From: Odontocerum albicorne
Taxonomy: Eukaryota > Arthropoda > Insecta > Trichoptera > Odontoceridae
Reading direction: 5' to 3'
Length of the DNA: 64,000 nt
NCBI GenBank assembly: GCA_949825065.1
Contig: OX463854.1
Location: 13,801,112-13,865,111, forward strand
Shown piece after piece: positions 34,486-44,374 of the stretch (the first letter of the stretch is position 1; the number at the start of each line of letters is the position of its first letter). The notes under the pieces are model-generated. The model was not told the origin of the DNA, did no database searches, and worked only from the letters and a program-made list of their open reading frames with translations. Both the position numbers and the translations under genes were made by a program.

Positions 34486-35441
34486 CGAGGCATATCCAGA
34501 AAGTAAGTGTACTGAATTTTTGTAGCTTACATTTTTTTTTATTTAAACAAAAAAATTACGTAGTTACCGTAGTACATATGTAAGCTATTTTTCGACATAG
34601 TCGCCATTCCTCTCAATGCAGGTGGTGAAGCGGGGTATCAACTTTTTGATGCCTTCCTCGAAGTAGTTTCCCGCCAACCCCTCCGTCCACTTCTCCACCT
34701 CTTCCTTTACCTCCTCGTCGATTGAAAACCTTTTTCCACCCATGTGCAGCTTCAGGGAGGTAAAGAGATAGTAATCTGAAGGTGCTAGGTCAGGGGAATG
34801 CGCGGGATGATTCAGGACATCCCATTTAAACGAGGCGAGCAGTTCCTTTGTGGCGTTGGCCGTGTGTGGTCTGGCATTGTCGTGCAGCAGGCAGACTCCC
34901 TTTGTCAGCATGCCTCTCCTCTTGTTCTGAATCGCCCTCCGCATTTTTTTTAGGGTCTCACAGTATCTTGCAGAGTTGATGGTCTCCCCTTGAGGCATAT
35001 ATTCAATCTGCGATCGTCACGGAGCGCATTTTCGATTTTTTCCACAATTTCGTCAGTCACAATTGAAGGTCTTCCGCTCCTCTGATCATCATGCACAGAC
35101 GTACGACCGTTTTTAAACTCGCGACACCACTTGTACACACTCGTACGATTCATAACTTTATCACCATATGCAGTTTTCACCTCATTATAAACCTCAACCG
35201 GAGGTTTTCCCTTCCAAACGAGATAACGGATGACGCCACGTATTTCGCACTTGGCGGTAGATTGGATTGACATTTTTCACGAAACGTGTTGTCGCGTCGA
35301 CACTTCTCAACGTACTGACTTCGAACCAATCTCGTTGCGGAGGGGAAGGGTCAGGCTACACGGAAGTGTAGCCAACATGTCGAAAATAAAATCCATCCGG
35401 TCGTGAGAGCCTCAGTACACTTAGTTTCTGGATACGCGTAG
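34486..35441 (-). mobile_element. Mariner with CGAG ends, copy 2, internally deleted
   Basis: The left end CGAGGCATATCCAGAAAGTA equals that of copy 1 at 25.29 kb. The right end has GGATACGCGTAG where copy 1 has GGATACGCCTCG, so its last bases are mutated. TA flanks both sides (34,484-34,485; 35,442-35,443). Length 956 bp. It keeps the N-terminal domain missing from copy 1 and lacks the central part that copy 1 has. Confidence 0.9.
34585..35273 (-). pseudogene. Mariner transposase lacking first catalytic Asp
   Basis: On the minus strand the N-terminus is intact: IRYLVWKGKPPVEVYNEV, VMNRTSVYKWCREFKNGRTS and RSGRPSIVTDEIVEKIE, i.e. the first helix-turn-helix and linker. The sequence jumps at DDRRLN to the MPQGETINSARYCETLKK region in another frame, so the stretch with VTGDETW is deleted. 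LLHDNARPHT, HSPDLAPSDYYLF and the end RNGDYVEK remain in one frame. Two of three catalytic aspartates survive. Confidence 0.85.
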
Positions 35442-35539
35442 TACTATAACATACTCGTACGTGTACATATAAATTTACAATTACACTATTTTCTTGTCAT
35501 GGCAGACATATAGAAAAGAGCGATATTTTTTACACTCCT

Positions 35540-35675
35540 TAATTCATTGGTATTAAGTTCACATTTATCCATAATAACTCCATTTCCTATTCTGGCATAC
35601 ACTGACACACTATGTATTCTTCTCAGTGTACGATTTTTCCCGGTATTTTTTCGGCTCCTTTAATTGACATGTTAT
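35540..35675 (-). pseudogene. LINE scrap, minus strand
   Basis: Minus-strand translation gives LRRIHSVSVYARIGNG and IMDKCELNTNELRS, parallel to LRRIHEVTMYDRI and KCELK at 4.1 kb and to the remnant at 39.3 kb. It is one of several copies of this family. Confidence 0.5.
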
Positions 35676-35679
35676 TTTT

Positions 35680-36800
35680 TTTTATTTATTTCTAAAAACT
35701 GTATCTTAAAAATCAATATGAAATCAGACAAACCATCTCATGAGAACAAAATAATTATATTTTCTGTTTCTTGACCATGTTGCCGTTATTTGAAATAAAA
35801 ATATAACAAACTGGATAACATCAAAAATTTAATTAATCAATTTATGTCCGTTTCCAAGAAAAAAAGGGCGTGTAGCAATTAAACTTTGTAAACTTTGATC
35901 TTGAACTTAACCTGCGCTTCGTAAAAAAATAAAAACCTTTCCCGGGGCACTTGATTTATGAATTGTGGAATTTCGACTGGAAATCATGGCTGGGTTATCC
36001 AAATTTAATCTTATGCTTTTTGCCCACACCATTTTTTGTTAGGACAATGATTAATCAGCTAACACATAGTACTCCAAATATTTGCTTTACTTCCGTTCTG
36101 GCGTAAAGTCACCCCTCCAATTCCAACGTTTTAATGGGCCATGATATTTTATCCAAAATAATTATGAGGAGATCATTTTAAGTCGTACTTATATCCACTT
36201 AGTATTTATTACGCTTTCAAGTCAGGTAAAATTTATATATTAATTTGGGCCTCACTTGTCATGATCTCCAATAGAATACTGAGCTGCTTACATGACCTCA
36301 TAGGTCATGTTAAATAAATTCACACGGTCAACTATTAATCACTTGATCTTCAATTATTTTGTATGTATTTTAAATTTATGACAAAGGCAAAAAATATTTA
36401 TCTCACTTCTTCAATAGCACAATAGGAATTTATCTCTACTTGATATGCATCACAATTCATTAATTATAAATATTATCGGGTGTCTAAAATTCTAAATCTG
36501 ATCAATTATTTTCAAATAACTTTAGTCACGTTTGGAATGAATTTTAATTTTTTAAGTTTTTATTGTAATTAGTGTTTTACTCTAATTCTCAAATAACTAA
36601 GAAATTTTATATTTTTTGCTAATGTTGAAAACAATATAGGCCTTTTGGGAACGTTTATGACATTTAAATTATAGAAAAACTGCTTGTCAAAATCATTTGT
36701 TAAAAATAAACTATTTTTCATTTATGAAGATTTTTTGATTGTTAATTTTTTTTTTTCGAATAAATTTATAAACCCCCTCATTGTTTATTTCACATATATG
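35680..36800. other. No gene; one perfect palindrome
   Basis: Mostly AT-rich. Positions 36,290-36,310 hold ACATGACCT-CAT-AGGTCATGT, a perfect 9-bp palindrome containing two AGGTCA half-sites pointing away from each other with 3 bp between. Confidence 0.45.
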
Positions 36801-36825
36801 CCTTTAAACAGTTTTCTGTTCTTAG

Positions 36826-36978
36826 ATGCGCAATGCAGATGACCTGACCTTCCCAGAAAAACTCTATCTCAATCATAATAGGTTATCAAAAGAGTCTCGC
36901 AGCTCGGCCACCACAGTTGTCACAATAAACAACCGATCGAAACAGGAGGAGAAAATTTGGAGCATCCGCATGCTACAT
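36826..36978 (+). CDS. Candidate host coding exon, function unknown
   Basis: A pyrimidine-rich acceptor (TTTTCTGTTCTTAG) precedes 153 bp with one open frame only; the other two close within about 20 bases. The 51 codons start ATG CGC AAT GCA GAT GAC and give MRNADDLTFPEKLYLNHN, then serine-rich SKESRSSATTVVTINNRS and KQEEKIWSIRMLH. Third positions are rich in C and G compared with the AT-rich background, which argues for selection on protein. A possible donor GTAAAA follows at 36,979. The open frame continues past it but becomes AT-rich and hydrophobic, more like intron. I recognise no family. It could be an internal phase-0 exon or an isoform-specific start. Confidence 0.5.
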
Positions 36979-36984
36979 GTAAAA

Positions 36985-38875
36985 CGTACACGTGTATTTT
37001 TCTACTTGTGGTTTTTTTTTTATTTAACTATAATAATAAATCTAACCTGTTCTTATTCATCATTTAAAACTAAACCACGCAAAGTCTCGACATTAATCGT
37101 AATCTCTAATAACTTTGTATGATCGCTTGTTAGTATAAATAATGCCGAAAGGTACTAGCGCTATCGTGTAAGGATATCCATGGCTTATGACATAGCCAAT
37201 GTTTACTTTTATTAGATTAATGTTCGGTAGTTCGGAACACATTCTTGTTTGTTTATTAATATGGTTCAAATGCCATGCAATATTAAAATACAAACTTGTG
37301 TTTACCATAGACTCTTAACCTCTAGTATTGTTATGTACCAAAGCATCATATATTTAATAAAATTACATACACACATGGATTTGCTTTTATTAAAAGTCAT
37401 TGGTATACATTTTCAAGAATAACTGGAGTAAGGAATGACATATAGATAAAAAAGAACAGACAACCATTTGACGCAGGACTCCTCCAGAGAACCTAATACT
37501 CATCTACTGGTAACGGTAGTCAAGGTAAAATTGAGTAAGGAATGACATTTACACAGGACAACATACAATAGTTAGACGTTACTCCTTCACTGATTCCTTA
37601 AAGTAAGCTAAAGACCTAGAAAGCAGCCCGTGGTACATTAAGTAGATGGTAAACCTTAATTAACAAATAATATAACATAACAATAAACGGCAGAGATATA
37701 AATTTTTTAAAATCAGTTGAAAACCCTGTGATTAAGCAGTTAACCAACAAAAATGCAAAACATAACATACACACATACTCGTAATATCACGCCGCTTTGT
37801 ATATAACATATGCCGAGAAAGGCAGATATGATTATTTCGCCTCTGATATAACCATATCTTTTAACTTATTTTATCCTTTACTTTTATCTTTTTATAATGT
37901 TATTAACTTGTTCAAACTAAACTTTTACCGGTTTTATCATGTTTTCTATTGCCTTTCATATTACAAATTGTTTTTTAAGCAATTAGATAAATTTTCTTAA
38001 GTTGTGTGGACACAACTTAAGAATGCTCTTCTGATGCTTCCTTCTTTCATTGGTCTTTCTTTTTCATAAACATTGAATTGTATTCACGCATTCGATGTCA
38101 AAAATTCGTTTATATTAGGAAAGAGAAGATATATTGATTTCATTTTCCGAAAACAGTTTCACGAATGTTTTGATTACTATAATACTTAATGATTTTTTAG
38201 GATGCAGTTGATCGACTGCGATTGATGTGATAATATAATTTACTCCATAAATCTGAGTATTTAAAAAAAATTCTAAGAAATTATCTACTTTATTGATATA
38301 GGCTGTAAAATAAAGAGCCCAGTCTCTACTGAAGGGAACATACATACATGACTTTTTGATAAACCGTGATAAAACATCATTGTATCGCTGTCATTCAAGT
38401 ATTTTGTTTTATATGGGGATGATTTGAAAAATTGTTTGTTTACCACAATGTTACATATTTTTACTAAGTTTGTACTTTTTGGTAATGTTAGTTATGAACT
38501 ATGACCACAATTCGGTATAAATAATAAATTTTTAAATGGAGATTTATACTAGTATGTACCATAAAGTTAAATTGAAAATATAAATTAGACCTTGACACAA
38601 TTTAACTTTGGCGTATATACATAAATACGTATACATGCACTATTAAATTGTACATACACATAAAGTATTAGTATGGAAAGTGAGCTAAGTTTTCTACCAT
38701 TATCACGATTTATAGTTTTCCTTGATAACTATAAGGATATATTTAGTTTCTTTTTTAATGTTTGATGAATGTACATTATTTATTTTGGGACTGATTACCA
38801 TTGCTTTTCCCTCTTCGTATGGTGTTTATTTTTGGAGTGGTAAGACGATTTTTTTAATTGATGTTTATAAAAAAT
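36985..38875. other. No gene; one perfect palindrome
   Basis: AT-rich, probably intronic if the exon at 36.8 kb is real. Positions 37,994-38,023 form TTCTTAAGTTGTGT-GG-ACACAACTTAAGAA, a perfect 14-bp inverted repeat around two bases. Confidence 0.45.
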
Positions 38876-38879
38876 ATTA

Positions 38880-39540
38880 CATTCACACCATCACGCAATG
38901 CCCCTGTGAGGGTAAGCAGAGAGGACAAAGCACCATTATTTCCTATCCTAAGCCTCTTCTACACCAATACACTTTATTATGCAACTTCTAAAACTTCTCT
39001 GACTTTGAACGTTCCTTCTTTCAAAATATAATTAACTTGATACATCCATATTTTCTTTGGTATTACCTCTCCTAGCACTTTTATTTGGACACTAAATTTG
39101 TTAGTCTTTCTTCATTCATAAGCCTCACATTTCAAACCATCTCAGAGTAGTCTTCTTCATCTTCCTCATCATATAAGCCTCATCCATTCACTTGATCCAA
39201 GTATACTTTTATTGGTATTCCTGTCACACGCCTTCGTTTCACATTCACACAATAGTTCTTTTTATGTCTTTATTCAATTATTCGTTCCACATGCCTGAAC
39301 CGTTTCAACGTACTTATCTTTATCTTGCTTCACACATCAACCTTAAGTTCACATTTATGCCTTATAATTTCATTATGTACGCTGTCAAATATTGTCATTC
39401 CACGTATTCTTCTCAATGCACGTATTTCTACAGCATTAATTCAGCTCTTTTAAGTCTTATCTACGTCCACGTTTTACTCACATGCATCAATCATCCCAGG
39501 GTTGGTACCAAGATACTAATTTTGATTAATGAGTAGGTTT
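38880..39540 (-). pseudogene. LINE C-terminal region, minus strand
   Basis: Reading the minus strand gives, in order, LVPTLG..LMHVSKTWT (compare YGCETWTL), EIRALRRIRGMTIFDSV, IIRHKCELKVDV, RFRHVERI, then VYLDQVNG and a 3' end near GGGGCATTGCGTGATGGTGT at 38,890. This is the longest coding remnant of the LINE family also seen at 4.1, 35.6 and 49.4 kb. Many stops. Confidence 0.6.
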
Positions 39541-39619
39541 TTTTAAAAACGTGTTTATAAGAAATTGCTTCCTTAAACCTGGCAATACCAGTCAAGACCG
39601 GAAAAGACAATATGCTATT

Positions 39620-39691
39620 CTAAATCCGTGAAAGTTACGTAATTGTCGTTCTCGTCTAAATCCATGAAAGTTACGTAATTGTCGTTCTCGT
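39620..39691. repeat. Direct duplication of 36 bp
   Basis: CTAAATCCGTGAAAGTTACG...TTCTCGT is followed at once by the same 36 bp with one change (CCATG for CCGTG). It lies at the 5' edge of a SINE. Confidence 0.9.
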
Positions 39692-39704
39692 CTAAATTAC
39701 TTGA

Positions 39705-39895
39705 TGCCCTCTTTTTTCCGCCCCTGAGCTGCAGGTTCGACTCTCGTTAGTACATGGTTCATTAAAAAAAGGATTTTAGCTTAGTTTTTTCTCTTGGTCT
39801 TTTATCTTTCTGATTAGTTGGAAAAGATTGCCACAGGGCAATTGAAACATTAGATTTTACAATATTCAACGAAAGCGTAATACAATACCTTGGAA
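39705..39895 (+). mobile_element. SINE-A
   Basis: B box AGGTTCGACTCTCG near 39,733, then an A run and the tail GGAAAAGATTGCCACAGGGC ... CAACGAAAGCGTAATACAAT. The A-box part is replaced by the duplicated 36-bp sequence. Confidence 0.6.
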
Positions 39896-39899
39896 TGAA

Positions 39900-40685
39900 T
39901 TACTTTTATGATAAATTTGATGTTTTTCAAATAATAAAATAGTTTCAGAAATATAACTATATTATAAACGATTAAATAACCGTAGGATTTTGTTGAGTCA
40001 TTATATTGTATAATAATATGTGTCGAAATATATATTTAACAAAAATTATCCCTTTTTATTTTCGGGTAGATAAACAACTTTCCTTTCAAAAACCTACGTG
40101 TCATGAAGAAAAAAAGGAAACATTTTCTAGGTAACCTGAATACACGAATTACGTAAGAGTGTCTACTTTCTTTGCGGTCTGTGGACGATTTTTCTAACCC
40201 ACATGAAAAATTTCTTTTCTCCTGACAAAAGGTAGAGAAAATTTCTCACGGAGGCATTAAATATGTAAAATTCAAGGGGGTTGAAAGAATAATTTCGGGT
40301 AGACTAGACGAAAAATTCCTTCAGATAATGTTTGCGACGACGTAGATAAAGGAAACACCCCTTCGCTTTATTGCTGAACTGAAATTAGGGAACATTAATT
40401 ACTCCCTGAATGACGAAGCTATTTAAAAGAGTATAAAATACTTTATATTACCTTATTTAAAAACGTAGCGGAACGACCGATTCGTGATGATAATAACAAT
40501 TTGTAAGTTATTGTTATTTTTAATGATTAAACATAAAGAGCATACGTTCAACATTATTTAAGAAATGAAACCTGTATCAAATAACCGGTGAGGAGGCTAG
40601 TCATTTTAATGTATCTTTTTTTTCTTCAATTTAAGTTTATTTTATACACAACGACAACGGGCTTGGATTTTTTGTTAATAAGATA
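39900..40685. other. No feature recognised
   Basis: AT-rich spacer before the minisatellite. Confidence 0.4.
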
Positions 40686-40689
40686 TCTT

Positions 40690-41700
40690 TCAGTTGGAGG
40701 ATTCCTCATGATGGTATCTAAAAATAATTTGGCTGATTCATAATTCATCGTCCAGCTGGGAGATTATTCATGATTTAAAAAATAACATGTCCCAGTCTGG
40801 TTTATAGATCGTTTTACATCTAGGGAACTACTCATGGTACCTAAAAATATGTCTTAATCTAGTTCATAAATCATCTCCCAACTGAGGGATTCCTCATAAT
40901 GTCCAAAATCAAACATTTTCTAGCCTGTTTCATAGTTTGTCTTCCAAATGGAGGATTTCTCATGATATATAGAAAACATGCCTGAGTCTGGTTCATATGT
41001 CGTCTTCTAGCTGGCAGATTCCTTATGGCATCCAAAAAACATATCCAAATCTGGTTCATACTTAGTTTTTCGATATTCCTTTTGATACCCAAATAAAAAC
41101 GTTTCCTAATCTTATGCCTAGTTTTTCTTCTAGCTGGGGGATTCCTCAAGGCACCCAAAAAACATGTCTCTTAACATGTCTGGTTCACAGTTTGCTTCCA
41201 ACTGCATAATTAATTACCAATGACATCCAAAAGAACGTATACCAGTATGGTTCATAGTCCGTCTTCTGGCTGGAGGATTTATTATGGTATCCAAAAAACA
41301 TGTTCCAATCTGGTTCACAGATCATCTGGTTGGGGGATGTCTTATGAGACCCAAAAAAACATTTCTGAATCTGGTTCATAGTAAATCTTTTAGCTGAGAA
41401 ATTCCGCATGATACCCAAAAAAACTGCTAACAGTCTGGTTCATAGTTCAACTTCTAGGTAGCAGGTTTCTAGTGATATCCATAAAAAAAACCATACCTCA
41501 GTCTTGTTCATAGATCGTCTTCTAACTGGGAAATTTCTCATGACACCCAAAAAAAACATTTACAAATCGGGTTCATAGATCGTCTTCCAGCTGGATGATA
41601 TCCCATGACACCCAAAAAAACGTGTCACAATCTAATTCATAGTCTATCTTGTAGCTGGGGGATTATGGTAGAAAAAAAATACACCCTAATCTGACTCTTA
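40690..41700. repeat. Degenerate minisatellite, about 15 units of 60-75 bp
   Basis: Units follow the pattern CTGGTTCATAG, ATCGTCTTCTAGCTGGGGGA, TTCCTCATGA, then CACCCAAAAAAACATGTC. I count about 15 over 1 kb, diverged by substitutions and indels. On the minus strand some units stay in frame and give peptides such as MNQTQACFLYIMRNPPFGRQ, but frame and length drift between units, so coding selection is unlikely. A 257-bp foldback begins 11 bp after the last unit. Confidence 0.85.
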
Positions 41701-41710
41701 GTATGTCTGA

Positions 41711-41967
41711 CTATGGCGTTTTGGTAAAGAGGTACAAGTCATCAATTACTTATTTGTCAGTTTGAAGTTTTGCAACACTTGTATTCCTGAAATACAAACC
41801 TCAGGTAAATTTTAAAGGTTAACTTTGAATACATAAATTATTTATGCATTCAAAGTTTACCTTTAAAATTTACCTGAGGTTTGTATTTCAGGAATACAAG
41901 TGTTGCAAAACTTCAAACAGACAAATAAGTAATTGATGACGTGTACCTCTTTATCAAAACGACATAG
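41711..41967. mobile_element. Foldback element or inverted duplication, 257 bp
   Basis: The left arm from CTATGGCGTTTTGGTAAAGA to CAGGTAAATTTTAAAGGTTA is repeated inverted as TACCTTTAAAATTTACCTGA to CTCTTTATCAAAACGACATA. The arms are about 120 bp with only a few mismatches, around an AT-rich centre (ATAAATTATTTATGC). No coding capacity. No obvious target duplication flanks it, so it may be a foldback/MITE or a local inverted duplication. Confidence 0.8.
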
Positions 41968-41969
41968 AA

Positions 41970-42660
41970 TTGTTATATGTATCTCTAGCCTTGATGTATG
42001 TATCTAAATGAACAGCAACTCAGTGAGAAACGTTCCTATTTCAGCGGGTATAAACGAGACGTCTCCCATTTATGCACTTGGATATGCTGTGGCGTACCAT
42101 AAAAAAAATCAAATGTACAAATAAACGCCGCCATACCATGGTCAATATTTTATTTTCTCCTAAAGAATGTACATTGAAAACCTTAACGATAATTTTTTGC
42201 AGTATTCTATTAATATTTTATGTTAAATTCAACAATTTTTCAAATTAATAGAAAGGTTAAAGATCTAATTTTTAAGAAGCCGTATTTTTAATTGCCGACC
42301 TAAATAATTAATATTTTCTATCGGAATTTTGCTTGGCTAAATGTATTTGCTTTATACTTTTTAAGTATTAGCTGTAATTGATACTCGAAAATAATTATTT
42401 TTTACGGAAATATTTAGCCTTTTATAATTTGAAATATTTGAAAATTCATGCTTCGTTGTACCACTAATATTGTCTAAATTAAGGAACACGTGTAAGAAAC
42501 TAACGCTTGGTACTTAGTACTCTCGCTTGGTACTTGGTACTATCGCTTGAGAAATACATAATTTATGGGTCCAAAGAATATTATTTCTAGATAAATATTA
42601 AAAGAAAGTAAACATCCGTTAAGCAGAATTATATCAGTATACAATTTTGAATTGAATGCC
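41970..42660. other. No feature recognised
   Basis: AT-rich spacer; a short tandem phrase CGCTTGGTACTTRGTACT repeats near 42,505-42,545. Confidence 0.4.
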
Positions 42661-42661
42661 G

Positions 42662-42860
42662 TAAAAAACATAAAAATAGCAAACATAGGTTTAATAAACA
42701 TTTTCTACATCGTCGTCGTTATTGGGCGTCGCAGTCGTACAAAACATAAAAATAGCAAACATAAGCTTAAAAAATATTTTCTACCTCGTCGTCGTTACTG
42801 GGCGTCGAAGTCGTAAAAAAAACATGAAAATAGCAAACTTGGGGTAAAAAATATTTTCAG
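42662..42860 (-). repeat. SINE-C tail in three tandem copies
   Basis: Units of about 75-80 bp each contain AAACATAAAAATAGCAAACA, an AAAATATTTTCTAC-like phrase and CGTCGTCGTTATTGGGCGTC. Three follow one another and the last runs into the SINE-C body. The tail of SINE-C at 4.4 kb is single. Confidence 0.75.
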
Positions 42861-42861
42861 T

Positions 42862-43206
42862 CTCATCGTCGTTGATAGGTTTCGAGTATGTTCTCGCCAT
42901 TCTAACGTCAATTCAGTTGGAAAGCGAAACTATGCCGAGGAGATTTTTTTTAAGTGACTCAGTCGTTGCACACGAGCAATCTCACCGGCCACACCGGTGT
43001 AGTAGATCCAATGACACATCGAAGGGAGACGATCGGAGCATGTCGGCCGGTGTGTTTTTTTTAATAATAGATATGACCAAAGTCATTGGTATCCTTATAC
43101 TCCCGAATACTAGGCAGATAAAATGCGTGTGTCATTTGAGAGAAGTAGCACATCGCGGGGTTTGCCCTGGCGGATTCCAATGCGTTACCGCGCGGCCATG
43201 CACCTC
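42862..43206 (-). mobile_element. SINE-C, second copy
   Basis: Same orientation and order as 4408-4787: CATTCTAACGTCAATTCAGT, GAAAGCGAAACTATGCCGAG, CCACACCGG, ATATGACCAAAGTCATTGGT, CTCCCGAATACTAGGCA and the tRNA-like end TGCGTTACCGCGCGGCCATG. The B-box part of the head is damaged. Confidence 0.7.
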
Positions 43207-43420
43207 ATATATTTTTAGTCTAGGTTATTTCTAGCTTAGTATTTATTTCCACCTCAAATTGAAGTTAGGTAAACCTTTTATCTTTAAAATTGTCGACAAC
43301 ATATGATACACACTCGTAAGGGTAACGTTCAGGTTATGATTGATGCAATGATCTGACTTGAAGATAGTGGAACAAAATATTGCTATTTGACTGACTCAAC
43401 AGGTTAAATCAACCCTTGTG

Positions 43421-43535
43421 TGTACTTTTGTACTATCCTTTTGAACTATCCTTTTGTACTATCCTGTTATACTATCCTTTTGTACTATACTTTTGTACTA
43501 TCCTTTTTCTACTATCCTTTTGTACTATCCTTTTA
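43421..43535. repeat. Short-period minisatellite, 13-14 bp
   Basis: About eight units of the form TTTTGTACTATCC, with single-base variation. Confidence 0.85.
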
Positions 43536-43621
43536 CTGCAAAAAAACATTGACTTTGTCTTTCTTCATCCTACGCCTTTTATAACTGTTTAGGTATTTTT
43601 TACACATGATGGCAAACGTTA

Positions 43622-43679
43622 AAAGTGAGTGGTTTATATTATCCGGCAAACCAGCTGGATAATATAAACCACTCACTTT
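43622..43679. other. Perfect 23-bp hairpin with 12-base loop
   Basis: AAAGTGAGTGGTTTATATTA(TCC) and its exact complement are separated by GGCAAACCAGCT. A 28-bp imperfect direct repeat (TTATATTAAATACAGCT / TTATATTGAATACAGCT) follows at once. Confidence 0.85.
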
Positions 43680-43854
43680 GTTATATTAAATACAGCTTAA
43701 CTACTTTATTATATTGAATACAGCTCAATAAGGCTCATAAAAGTGTGAATATTTTCCTAATCAGCAAGAAAAAAGTTACCAAAGAACTAATTTTTTTTGT
43801 CTGCCGTTAATTTATTTTGTGTTTTTTTCTTAATCAAAATATAATATATAAGGG

Positions 43855-44080
43855 CGCGGGCTGAAAAACATCTAGTGTCCTCGCAGCCGGGATCATTCCA
43901 TATATGTGGGGTGTATCTCGGCTGGGGATTTTACGAGATAACCCCAGACCTTTTGACAGCTCTTCTTTTAAATGTATTTTCTGCTATTTATCTTGAGATA
44001 TATATGTTATTTTGGAATGTATTTAAATACGCACATACTATGTTGCTATAAATAAACCTTTATTTATTTATTTAATGTGG
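43855..44080 (+). mobile_element. LINE 3' end with (TTTA)n tail
   Basis: A GC-richer stretch (GCAGCCGGGATCATTCC, TCTCGGCTGGGGATTTTACG) leads to AGACCTTTTGACAGCTC, CACATACTATGTTGCTATAA, AATAAACC and TTTATTTATTTATTTA. The distal 110 bp match the minus-strand copy at 23.9 kb. Confidence 0.65.
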
Positions 44081-44199
44081 AAAACTGTTCCCAGACTCAT
44101 TTATTAGGTTTCACCGGGAGTTTAACCTGAAATCCGTTATCTAATAAACCGCGGAGGTATTGTATTAACACGTCTTTTAGTGTATAAAATACAACCTGG

Positions 44200-44370
44200 C
44201 GTGTTCATTGGCACGCCGTAATAATTTCTTACCAACCAATAAGGTGTTAAAACCACCCTTAATTGAAAACTTTTATCACATTTGAGTAAAAATGACAATT
44301 GAACCTGCAACCTAAGGGTTTGCAAGGCAGGTGTCTTTCCAACTAGACTACGGAAACGTTTAAAACGCAA
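44200..44370 (-). mobile_element. SINE-A, minus strand
   Basis: On the minus strand, CCGTAGTCTAGTTGGAAAGA, TTGCAAACCCTTAGGTTGCA and GGTTCAATTGTC form the tRNA-like head. The distal part TGGTTGGTAAGAAATTATTA, then GTGCCAATGAACACGCC and AGGTTGTATTTTATAC corresponds to the SINE-A tail. Confidence 0.6.
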
Positions 44371-44374
44371 ACAT

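Noticed and set aside
40871..41418. Minus-strand repeat peptides (MNQ..CFL..MRNPP) as a repeat protein gene
   Set aside because: The frame and unit length drift between minisatellite units and there is no start context or splice structure.
40690..41700. CRISPR array
   Set aside because: Eukaryotic minisatellite with diverged, spacer-free units; no constant repeat with unique spacers.
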